33,538 nt of DNA from a bacterium. Lineage in GTDB: Bacteria; Patescibacteria; Dojkabacteria; JAKAPS01; JAJZLI01. Shown here one piece after another: positions 1 to 5,292 of this stretch. The position numbers were made by a program, and so were the translations under genes. The notes beneath the pieces were generated by a model. It did not search any database, was not told the DNA's origin, and saw only the letters and a program-made list of their open reading frames with translations. The stretch covers positions 1-33,538 of the forward strand of contig JAJZDR010000050.1 of the NCBI GenBank assembly GCA_021805885.1. The letters run 5' to 3'. Position 1 is the first letter of the stretch, and every line of letters starts with the position of its first letter.

Positions 1-62
1 GTTCATATTTATGTTCATTCTAAATATATTATGACGACTCACTTCTTCTTTTTCAATTCTAC

Positions 63-116
63 TTTCAGTATGTTTCTGTATTAGAATCAAATATCATTTC
101 AGTATGTTTTTGTATT
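63..116. repeat. Imperfect direct repeat, 34-bp period
   Basis: A 20-bp segment at 63-82 recurs at 97-116 with one difference (TTTCTGTATT against TTTTTGTATT). The two copies start 34 bp apart. They lie in the non-coding region upstream of the tRNA gene. I see no reading frame in bases 1-168 and nothing else recognisable there. Confidence 0.6.
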
Positions 117-154
117 GGACAAGACTTCCAATTTCAAAAATATTGTGATTGATA

Positions 155-160
155 TATAAT
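155..160 (+). promoter_or_regulatory. -10 box of tRNA-Glu
   Basis: A perfect TATAAT ends 8 nt before the first base of the tRNA. A weak -35 candidate TTTCAA sits at 132-137 with a 17-bp spacer. The predicted start point falls within 1-3 nt of the mature 5' end, so the precursor would have almost no leader. Confidence 0.55.
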
Positions 161-168
161 CAACCTAT

Positions 169-245
169 GGCCTTGTCGTCTAGTGGTCTAAGATATTAGG
201 TTCTCATCCTAAAGATCGTGGGTTCGAATCCCACCAAGGTCACCA
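169..245 (+). tRNA. tRNA-Glu (anticodon CTC)
   Basis: A full cloverleaf can be folded by eye. The acceptor stem is GGCCTTG with CAAGGTC, including one G-U pair. The D arm is GTCT/AGAT, and the anticodon stem TTAGG/CCTAA carries loop TTCTCAT with anticodon CTC at 203-205. The T arm is GTGGG/CCCAC with loop TTCGAAT. The discriminator is A242 and CCA is encoded at 243-245. Anticodon CTC reads GAG (Glu), and the D-loop sequence resembles other tRNA-Glu genes. The 3' end overlaps the stop codon of the small minus-strand ORF at 240-395. Confidence 0.95.
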
Positions 246-395
246 AATATGACAATTATAGATAAAACATTGAGGGTCATCACTATCTTCTATATCAGCT
301 TCATCTTTCCAGGGATCTGCTTTCCCCATGAGCATTATTACTCTAGATAATTCCTCTTTTAAGGTTTCGTTGTTAGGTATTGGACCATTTTCCAT
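240..395 (-). CDS. Small acidic hypothetical protein, 51 aa
   Basis: I do not recognise this protein. It begins MENGPIPNNETLKEELSR and has a helical, acidic middle (DEADIEDSDD). It ends in a Cys/aromatic-rich tail (QCFIYNCHIW). The main reason to accept it is its promoter: TTGTCT, an 18-bp spacer and TATAAT, ending 7 nt before the ATG. That predicts an mRNA starting at or next to the start codon. The stop codon TGA lies inside the 3' end of tRNA-Glu on the other strand. No Shine-Dalgarno sequence is present, as expected for a leaderless message. It could be a chance ORF because the length is marginal. Confidence 0.4.
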   Translation of the reverse strand: MENGPIPNNETLKEELSRVIMLMGKADPWKDEADIEDSDDPQCFIYNCHIW

Positions 396-402
396 AAGGC
401 AA

Positions 403-432
403 ATTATACCAAATCCTATAGTTTTTAGACAA
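403..432 (-). promoter_or_regulatory. Promoter of the small ORF at 240-395
   Basis: Read on the minus strand, the -35 TTGTCT (427-432) is followed by an 18-bp spacer and the -10 TATAAT (403-408). Only 7 nt separate the -10 from the ATG at 395, so transcription should start at the start codon itself. Confidence 0.5.
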
Positions 433-458
433 ATACAAGATTTTTATCAAATTTCTTA

Positions 459-487
459 TTGACAAAATATTTTATTGATAGTAATGT
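459..487 (+). promoter_or_regulatory. Putative promoter of the cytochrome module
   Basis: A perfect -35 TTGACA (459-464) is followed after 17 bp by TAATGT (482-487), a poor -10. The first ATG of the module is at 497, 9 nt further on, so the transcript would have almost no leader. It lies back to back with the promoter at 403-432. Confidence is limited by the weak -10. Confidence 0.4.
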
Positions 488-496
488 AACTTTATT

Positions 497-646
497 ATGA
501 CAGCTTCTTTAGCTATAGATATTTTAATATATGGATTGTTGATAGTTGTGTTTATAATAGCAATAATTCTTCCATATCCATCATTCGAAAGTAAAAAATC
601 AAAAGAGAAAGAGCCTAGGCTCAAAGATAATGAATCTAACAAGTGA
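497..646 (+). CDS. Single-helix membrane peptide of the cytochrome module, 49 aa
   Basis: This small ORF begins MTASLAIDILIYGLLIVVF. Residues about 5-27 form one hydrophobic helix, followed by a charged tail (KKSKEKEPRLKDNE). It overlaps the start of the cytochrome b gene by 17 nt, and a consensus -35 lies just upstream of it. The tail contains a perfect 12-bp palindrome (611-622), one unit of the repeat family found elsewhere in this window. Single-helix peptides are common parts of cytochrome bf, bc and oxidase complexes, so a small structural subunit is a reasonable inference. No family could be assigned, and a chance ORF is not excluded. Confidence 0.5.
   Translation: MTASLAIDILIYGLLIVVFIIAIILPYPSFESKKSKEKEPRLKDNESNK
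611..625. repeat. Palindromic pentapeptide repeat unit (single)
   Basis: GAGCCTAGGCTC is a perfect 12-bp palindrome followed by AAA. It matches the 12+3 layout of the repeat units in tsaE, tsaD and the glycosyltransferases. In frame it encodes EPRLK near the C-terminus of the 49-residue membrane peptide. Confidence 0.55.
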
Positions 647-1223
647 ACTTAAAAAAAGAATAAAAAAAGATTTAGACCCAGATACTCTTCTTCCAGAAGA
701 ATTGCCGATTTATGTATCTTCCTTTGTATATATGTTTGGATCTTTAACACTTGCTTGTTTTATAACTTTGATAATTACAGGTATTATCATGGTTTATGAA
801 GGCCCTATTTGGTATCAATCTTCACAGATAGGATTTTTCTTTAGATCTATGCATTTTTGGGCAGCACAAGTTTTTTTCTTTTTCATGACAGTACATTTTC
901 TCACAAACTTTTTTATAGCAGGGTGGAGAAAAGGAAGAGTAATTACATGGATAAGCGGATCCTTACTTTTTGGGATATCAATGTTTGAGGCTTTTATGGG
1001 ATATTTAATGGGAGGAGGATTTTTTGCTCAATGGAATCAAGTTCAAGCAAAAGATGCTATGAATGCTATTGGTGCAACATTCTTTTTCAATATTTTAGAT
1101 AATGGTCAGGTATATGGGTTACATGTTGTAATATTACCCTTGGTGTTGGTTTTCTTATTAGTGATACATTTATATTTTATAAGGAGGAAAAATGTAGTTC
1201 CTCCAATAGGTTATGATGAATAG
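630..1223 (+). CDS. Cytochrome b6-type di-heme membrane subunit (cytochrome b N-terminal domain)
   Basis: This 197-residue protein has four predicted transmembrane helices and matches the N-terminal di-heme half of cytochrome b. The four heme ligands are visible: H75 and H89 on helix B (14 apart) and H165 and H180 on helix D (15 apart). The 15-residue spacing on helix D is the b6 type; mitochondrial-type cytochrome b has 14. The stretch LACFITLIITG (41-51) resembles helix A of cytochrome b6. The cysteine that attaches the extra heme c in plastid b6 appears to be replaced (YM at 34-35). The protein should bind two b hemes and pass electrons across the membrane between quinone sites. It overlaps both neighbours, so translation is probably coupled. 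I see no Shine-Dalgarno site. Confidence 0.88.
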   Translation: MNLTSELKKRIKKDLDPDTLLPEELPIYVSSFVYMFGSLTLACFITLIITGIIMVYEGPIWYQSSQIGFFFRSMHFWAAQVFFFFMTVHFLTNFFIAGWRKGRVITWISGSLLFGISMFEAFMGYLMGGGFFAQWNQVQAKDAMNAIGATFFFNILDNGQVYGLHVVILPLVLVFLLVIHLYFIRRKNVVPPIGYDE

Positions 1224-2166
1224 TAATATAGGTTTGAAAGAATCAGATTTAGTAAAGGAAGTATCTATAAGTTTTCTTTGTATACTGGTTATTGTTATTC
1301 TATTTTCCTTCTTTTTTAAATCTCCAAATGTTGGACCTTTGTCAATACAGACTTATGCAAAAAACAATCCAAAGGGTTTTATAACAACAACACTGCATGA
1401 TCTTATGGGGACAAGTTTGATAGCTACATATGGTCCTCCATATAATAACAATGGAACAGCACAAAGTATAGGTCCTATATCTCCTGGTGGTATAGAGGGT
1501 GTTACCGTACCTTTGAATACTAAAGTAGACTTTGTAATGATTCCTCTTAAAATGGAAGCTAGTATCAATCCTAATATAACCTTACTTTTGAATGAGTTTA
1601 ATGGTGCAACTTTGAAAGTACAAAATATGTGGGAACAAAATACGTTATCAGCTCTTCCAAATGCCAGATATGAAGATGGATTAGTAATTTTTCCTAGTAG
1701 CGACCATATAGATGGGAACTATGGACCTGTTGTTCAAATGTTAAATTCTTTACTAAAATTAGGTAAAAGTGGTTTATTCTCGAGAGCATTATCTAGTGAG
1801 AATATAGACAATAATGGGGTATATACATACAATGATCAAAATGTACTTCTGTTTCTTCAAGGATCTCCTCTGATGTCTAAGGCAGCCAGTCTTAATATGC
1901 TCGGCGGAGAGTGGGGAATATTAAAGGAGACGGGTCCTTATCCAGGTCCTTGGTGGCTTGCATTTTATACATTTTTATACCAAACACCTTTTTATTCTAG
2001 TTCCCCTATAGCAGATCTTATGGCATTTGCCACATTTTCACTGTTAATTGGAGTTATTACGTTCTTACCATTTATCCCTGGACTACGCAGAATACCATAT
2101 ATAATACCTGTATATAAGATTATATGGAGAAGATTTTATAATGAACAAAAACGACCAAAGGATTAA
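1213..2166 (+). CDS. Cytochrome b C-terminal (subunit IV-like) protein with large extracytoplasmic insertion
   Basis: This 317-residue protein is the likely partner of the b6 subunit. Residues 17-36 form a helix followed by SPNVGPLS, which corresponds to helix E and the segment after it in subunit IV. The C-terminal part (242-310) has PGPWW, then a helix at about 263-288, then a basic end, as in the PEWY-helix F-helix G region. Between the two halves lies about 200 residues that subunit IV lacks. This segment is rich in Gly, Pro and Asn (GPPYNNN, SIGPISPGG) and should lie outside the membrane. The Qo-site motif PEWY appears as PGPW (244-247), so the glutamate is missing. The gene starts inside its upstream neighbour; ATG at 1213 and ATG at 1216 are both possible. 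The assignment rests on motif order rather than a database match. Confidence 0.65.
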   Translation: MMNSNIGLKESDLVKEVSISFLCILVIVILFSFFFKSPNVGPLSIQTYAKNNPKGFITTTLHDLMGTSLIATYGPPYNNNGTAQSIGPISPGGIEGVTVPLNTKVDFVMIPLKMEASINPNITLLLNEFNGATLKVQNMWEQNTLSALPNARYEDGLVIFPSSDHIDGNYGPVVQMLNSLLKLGKSGLFSRALSSENIDNNGVYTYNDQNVLLFLQGSPLMSKAASLNMLGGEWGILKETGPYPGPWWLAFYTFLYQTPFYSSSPIADLMAFATFSLLIGVITFLPFIPGLRRIPYIIPVYKIIWRRFYNEQKRPKD

Positions 2167-2572
2167 ATCATTTATATTATTTGCTCTTATAATTATAGGT
2201 ATATATTTTACCTACAATGCTTATGAGAGCGTAGTACATCTAAATTTATATTTATCTGTAATTTATATTGCTATCGTTCTTTCTATAGCTTTTTATACAA
2301 CCAGACTATTTTATGAGTTTAGATATATGTATAGACTTTTAAAAGTCAGAGGAGAAATAATAAATATTCTTTTAAAATTAAAAATAAATAAAAAAGAAGC
2401 TAATGTTTTAGCTGAAAATTTGGTTTTAAAAAAAACAGATATAGAGTCTTGGAAAGAAATTCCAGTAAATTCAAGAGATGAGATTAATGAATCTTTAGGA
2501 AATTTACACAGGTATAAATATGGAGATACTGTACTTAATAGAATTATAAATAGAAATCTAAAAAGATATTAA
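2141..2572 (+). CDS. Two-helix membrane protein of the cytochrome module, unknown function
   Basis: I do not recognise this 143-residue protein. Two hydrophobic helices (about 10-27 and 33-52) are followed by a basic, helical cytoplasmic tail rich in Lys, Glu and Asn. No cysteine pairs, CxxCH or clustered histidines are present, so it does not look like a redox carrier. It overlaps the end of the subunit IV-like gene by 26 nt. GGAG lies about 12 nt upstream of its ATG. This tight coupling suggests an accessory or assembly subunit of the same complex. No clear terminator follows it. Confidence 0.6.
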   Translation: MNKNDQRIKSFILFALIIIGIYFTYNAYESVVHLNLYLSVIYIAIVLSIAFYTTRLFYEFRYMYRLLKVRGEIINILLKLKINKKEANVLAENLVLKKTDIESWKEIPVNSRDEINESLGNLHRYKYGDTVLNRIINRNLKRY

Positions 2573-2632
2573 TTTATTATAATAGTTCTTTTCTCTCTCT
2601 CGATACCACTAGAAAAATAATCACTATAGTTA

Positions 2633-2663
2633 TTGTGTGAATATACCATTTTTATAGTATAAT
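2633..2663 (+). promoter_or_regulatory. Putative promoter upstream of tsaE
   Basis: TATAAT at 2658-2663 is preceded by TTGTGT at 2633-2638 with a long 19-bp spacer. The start codon of tsaE is GTG at 2706, giving a leader of about 36 nt. The -10 is perfect and the -35 assignment is weak. Confidence 0.4.
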
Positions 2664-2705
2664 GAAAATATAGTTCCAATTTGTTTTAATTAGGGTATAT
2701 ATGTT

Positions 2706-3227
2706 GTGAAATATAAATCAGAAAATCTTGATGACACAAAAAAAATTGCAGAGAAAGTAGCAAAAAGCATAAAAGGTAATGAAATTTTATGTTTGTATGG
2801 TGACTTAGGATCAGGTAAAACTACTTTTTCAAAAATGTTGGCACAATCTTTAGGATTTAAAGATGATATAACATCACCCACATTTATAATAAGGGCAGAC
2901 CATGAAAATAATGGTATGTATTTGTATCATTTTGATTGGTATAGGCTTGATGATCAAAAAGATCTAGAAATGGTAGGGTTTTATGATACCTTGGGTCATG
3001 GTGTTGTAATTATTGAATGGGCAGACAAATTTAGTAATGTGATAGAGGAACTTGAATCTAGATCCAGTGAATCTAGATCTGGAGGACCTAGGTCCATTAA
3101 TCATAGTAAGGTTATAAGAATGTATTTTAAACATGTAGAATCTGGATCAAGATCCATTGGATCCGACGGGTCTAGGGATGATAATATTAGAGAAATAGAA
3201 GTTAAATATGGAAATATTAATAATTGA
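2706..3227 (+). CDS. tsaE: tRNA t6A modification ATPase TsaE
   Basis: TsaE is the P-loop ATPase that works with TsaB and TsaD to make N6-threonylcarbamoyladenosine at position 37 of ANN-decoding tRNAs. The Walker A motif GDLGSGKTT is at residues 32-40. The family segments TSPTF, YHFDWYRL and IIEWADKF are all present. Translation starts at GTG, since no in-frame ATG fits. At 173 residues it is longer than the usual 150 or so, because two palindromic repeat blocks are inserted in frame. One block (ESRSSESRSGGPRSI) lies after the WADKF segment and the other (GSRSIGSDGSRD) lies in a later loop. The end overlaps tsaB by 20 nt. The repeats fall between recognisable strands, so the fold is probably kept. 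Confidence 0.93.
   Translation: MKYKSENLDDTKKIAEKVAKSIKGNEILCLYGDLGSGKTTFSKMLAQSLGFKDDITSPTFIIRADHENNGMYLYHFDWYRLDDQKDLEMVGFYDTLGHGVVIIEWADKFSNVIEELESRSSESRSGGPRSINHSKVIRMYFKHVESGSRSIGSDGSRDDNIREIEVKYGNINN
3054..3098. repeat. Palindromic pentapeptide repeat, 3 units, in tsaE
   Basis: Three 15-bp units lie in tandem. The cores are GAATCTAGATCC, GAATCTAGATCT and GGACCTAGGTCC, each followed by 3 bp (AGT, GGA, ATT). The third core is a perfect 12-bp palindrome, while the first two are near-palindromes. In frame they read ESRSS, ESRSG and GPRSI. Confidence 0.8.
3138..3178. repeat. Second palindromic repeat block in tsaE
   Basis: The block holds GGATCAAGATCC (3144-3155, arms GGATC/GATCC), then ATT, then a more degenerate unit beginning GGATCCGACGGG. 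It is read in frame as GSRSI-GSDGS-RD. It lies about 40 bp after the first block, separated by the conserved-looking segment VIRMYFKHV. Confidence 0.7.
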
Positions 3228-3687
3228 TGGAACACATGATAAGCTTAAAGTTTTTCTATTTAAAGATAATAAATTAGTAAAAAAATTTGAAAGTGAACTC
3301 AATAATGTATTTGTATCTTTAGATAAAATATTTGATGAATTTAGAGGTGTTGATTTTATAGGCATTAATAAAGGGCCTGGTTCATTTACCAGTACTAGAG
3401 CATCTCTTGCTTATGTAAAAGGATATTCTCTCTCAAGTGGAACTCCTATTGTAGCTATATCATCATTTGATGTATTGAAAGAAACGGGTAAACCTGAAAT
3501 TGTATCTGCAGGAAGGGGCAATGTTTTCACAAAAAAAGGGAAAAGTTATAAAATTATACATGATGAAAAATTTACACCTTGTGAAATTGATTATGATATA
3601 TTTTTTAAAATTGTAAAAAGAAAAATCAAAGATAAGGAATTTGATGATCCTTTATACGTCTTACCTTTATATATAAAAACATTATGA
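3208..3687 (+). CDS. tsaB: tRNA t6A modification protein TsaB (short form)
   Basis: TsaB is the inactive paralogue that scaffolds TsaD in t6A synthesis. The N-terminus MEILIIDGTHDKLKVFLF and the segment GINKGPGSFTSTRASLAYVKG are typical of the family (GPGSFTGLRIG). At 159 residues it is much shorter than the usual 220-230. The first lobe is kept and most of the second lobe is missing, as expected for a reduced TsaB. It overlaps tsaE and ends in an ATGA overlap with tsaD, so all three are probably translated together. Confidence 0.88.
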   Translation: MEILIIDGTHDKLKVFLFKDNKLVKKFESELNNVFVSLDKIFDEFRGVDFIGINKGPGSFTSTRASLAYVKGYSLSSGTPIVAISSFDVLKETGKPEIVSAGRGNVFTKKGKSYKIIHDEKFTPCEIDYDIFFKIVKRKIKDKEFDDPLYVLPLYIKTL

Positions 3688-4658
3688 ACAAACCAAGTGT
3701 AAACATACTAGGAATTGAGACATCTTGTGATGATACTGGAGTTGCTATAGTCAAAGATGGTTATACGATTGTAGACTCTATATTATCTTCTCAGGATCAT
3801 GCAAGGACAGGTGGAGTTGTTCCAGAGAAAGCATCAAGAATGCATATTGAGGTTTTGCCTTTACTGATAGATAAGATAATAAAGAGAAATCCAGATATTG
3901 AGATTTCAAAGATAGCAGTGACACTAAATCCAGGGTTAGTTCCAGCTTTACTTGTGGGGGTTTCTTTTGCCCACGGTTTTGCTAAGGGATCTGAATCCCA
4001 CGGATCTGAATCCCACGGATCTGGATCCAAAGCAGAAAGTTTGCCCATTATTAATATTAATCACTTGTATGCTCATGTATACGCTAATATTCTCAAAAAC
4101 CCTAATATAGAATTTCCACATATTTCTCTTCTTATATCGGGTGGGCATACACAGATCATAAAGGTGTCGTCAGAGACAGCTATGGAGGTTATAGGACAAA
4201 CAGTTGATGATGCAGCAGGGGAGGCATTTGATAAGGTTGCAAGAATGTTTAATCTTCCATATCCTGGAGGCCCTCATGTATCAAGAATTGCAGAAAAAGG
4301 AAATGAAAATGCTATAGAGTTTCCAAGACCAATGATAGGATCTAAGGACTTTAATTTCTCTTTTTCAGGGCTTAAAACATCCGTACTTTACTATATTAAA
4401 GATCATGATAATCTGAATAGAGAAGATGTACTTGCATCATTTCAGTTTGCAGTAGCTGATGTATTAGTTAAAAAAACTATAAAAGCAGCAAGGAGTCTTA
4501 ATATTAATACAATTACAATAGCCGGAGGTGTTGCTGCAAATCTAAGAATAAGGGAAGAGTTTGAAAAATATAAAGACGAATTTGTTCTCTATTTTCCTCC
4601 AATAGAATTATGTACAGATAATGCTGTTACGGTAGCAGGATTGGCCTATCACTATTAG
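3684..4658 (+). CDS. tsaD: tRNA N6-adenosine threonylcarbamoyltransferase TsaD
   Basis: TsaD transfers the threonylcarbamoyl group to A37 of tRNA. The N-terminal ASKHA motif GIETSCDDTGVA is present. The metal ligands are visible as H127 and H131 in NHLYAH, and D312 lies in LCTDNA near the C-terminus. SGGHTQII and the FSFSGLKT segment also match. Its 324 residues include an 18-residue insert (about 102-119, GSESHGSESHGSGS) made by tandem palindromic repeats between GFAKG and the strand LPIININ. A surface loop is expected there. It overlaps tsaB by 4 nt. TsaC, needed to make the threonylcarbamoyl-AMP donor, is not in this window. Confidence 0.96.
   Translation: MNKPSVNILGIETSCDDTGVAIVKDGYTIVDSILSSQDHARTGGVVPEKASRMHIEVLPLLIDKIIKRNPDIEISKIAVTLNPGLVPALLVGVSFAHGFAKGSESHGSESHGSGSKAESLPIININHLYAHVYANILKNPNIEFPHISLLISGGHTQIIKVSSETAMEVIGQTVDDAAGEAFDKVARMFNLPYPGGPHVSRIAEKGNENAIEFPRPMIGSKDFNFSFSGLKTSVLYYIKDHDNLNREDVLASFQFAVADVLVKKTIKAARSLNINTITIAGGVAANLRIREEFEKYKDEFVLYFPPIELCTDNAVTVAGLAYHY
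3986..4030. repeat. 15-bp tandem palindromic repeat, 3 units, in tsaD
   Basis: Units GGGATCTGAATCCCA (3986-4000), CGGATCTGAATCCCA (4001-4015) and CGGATCTGGATCCAA (4016-4030) lie exactly head to tail. Each contains an inverted repeat (GGAT...ATCC, and GGATC-TG-GATCC in the third). In the tsaD frame they encode GSESH, GSESH and GSGSK. Confidence 0.9.
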
Positions 4659-4774
4659 CCTATCTATACCTATAATATATATGTTTCTGATATATGAAAA
4701 TATTGCTATTTGTGCTACAATCATATGTTACAAGTAGGTTTATTTAGAAGTAGGCTTATTTTCCAATTGATTTA

Positions 4775-4780
4775 TATAAT
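4775..4780 (+). promoter_or_regulatory. -10 box of greA
   Basis: A perfect TATAAT ends 9 nt before the greA ATG, with no convincing -35. Just upstream, the short segment AGTAGG-TTATT is imperfectly repeated (4734 and 4749). The position predicts a nearly leaderless greA message. Confidence 0.45.
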
Positions 4781-4789
4781 TAAATTGTT

Positions 4790-5275
4790 ATGGCAAAGAA
4801 AAACGAAGATTTTTCTAACAAGTTTTTATTAACTAAAAAGGGACTAGATGCCTTAAAAGAGGAGTATAGTGATAAAGTTAATATACAAAGAAGGAAAATC
4901 AATGACAATATTAATAGAGCACGTCTGGAAGGTGATTTATCTGAGAATGGTGCATATTCTGCTGCCATGCTTGAAAGAGAACTTAATGAGGCAAGGATAA
5001 GTGAGATTGAAGATATTCTTAAAAATTATGTTATTGCAACAGATAGGGGAGATGATAATATAGTTCAAATAGGATCTAGTATTGTTGTAAAATCAGAGAA
5101 AGGAGAGAAAAAACTTATTATGGTTGGAGTCTCAGAGAGTGATCCTATTGAAGGTAAAATATCTGTTGATTCTCCTATTGGAGCCGCTCTAGTTAAAAAA
5201 AAGAAGGGAGATAGTGTAAAAGTGAGTGTAGGTGATGATATAGTAGAATATACTATATTAAGTATACAAAATTAG
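4790..5275 (+). CDS. greA: Transcription elongation factor GreA
   Basis: GreA rescues backtracked RNA polymerase by stimulating cleavage of the transcript 3' end. The 161-residue protein has the usual N-terminal coiled coil. The tip motif GDLSENGAYSAA (48-59) carries acidic D49 and E52, which enter the polymerase secondary channel. The C-terminal FKBP-like domain contains SPIGAALVKKKKGDSVKV. It has 17 nt to secA and may be co-transcribed with it. The start is supported by a -10 box 9 nt upstream. Confidence 0.95.
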   Translation: MAKKNEDFSNKFLLTKKGLDALKEEYSDKVNIQRRKINDNINRARLEGDLSENGAYSAAMLERELNEARISEIEDILKNYVIATDRGDDNIVQIGSSIVVKSEKGEKKLIMVGVSESDPIEGKISVDSPIGAALVKKKKGDSVKVSVGDDIVEYTILSIQN

Positions 5276-5292
5276 ATACATTGTAATAGGCC

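Noticed and set aside
1181..1197. AAGGAGGAAAAATG looks like a strong ribosome site with a start codon.
   Set aside because: The ATG is followed at once by TAG, and the GGAGG encodes Arg-Arg-Lys in the cytochrome gene.
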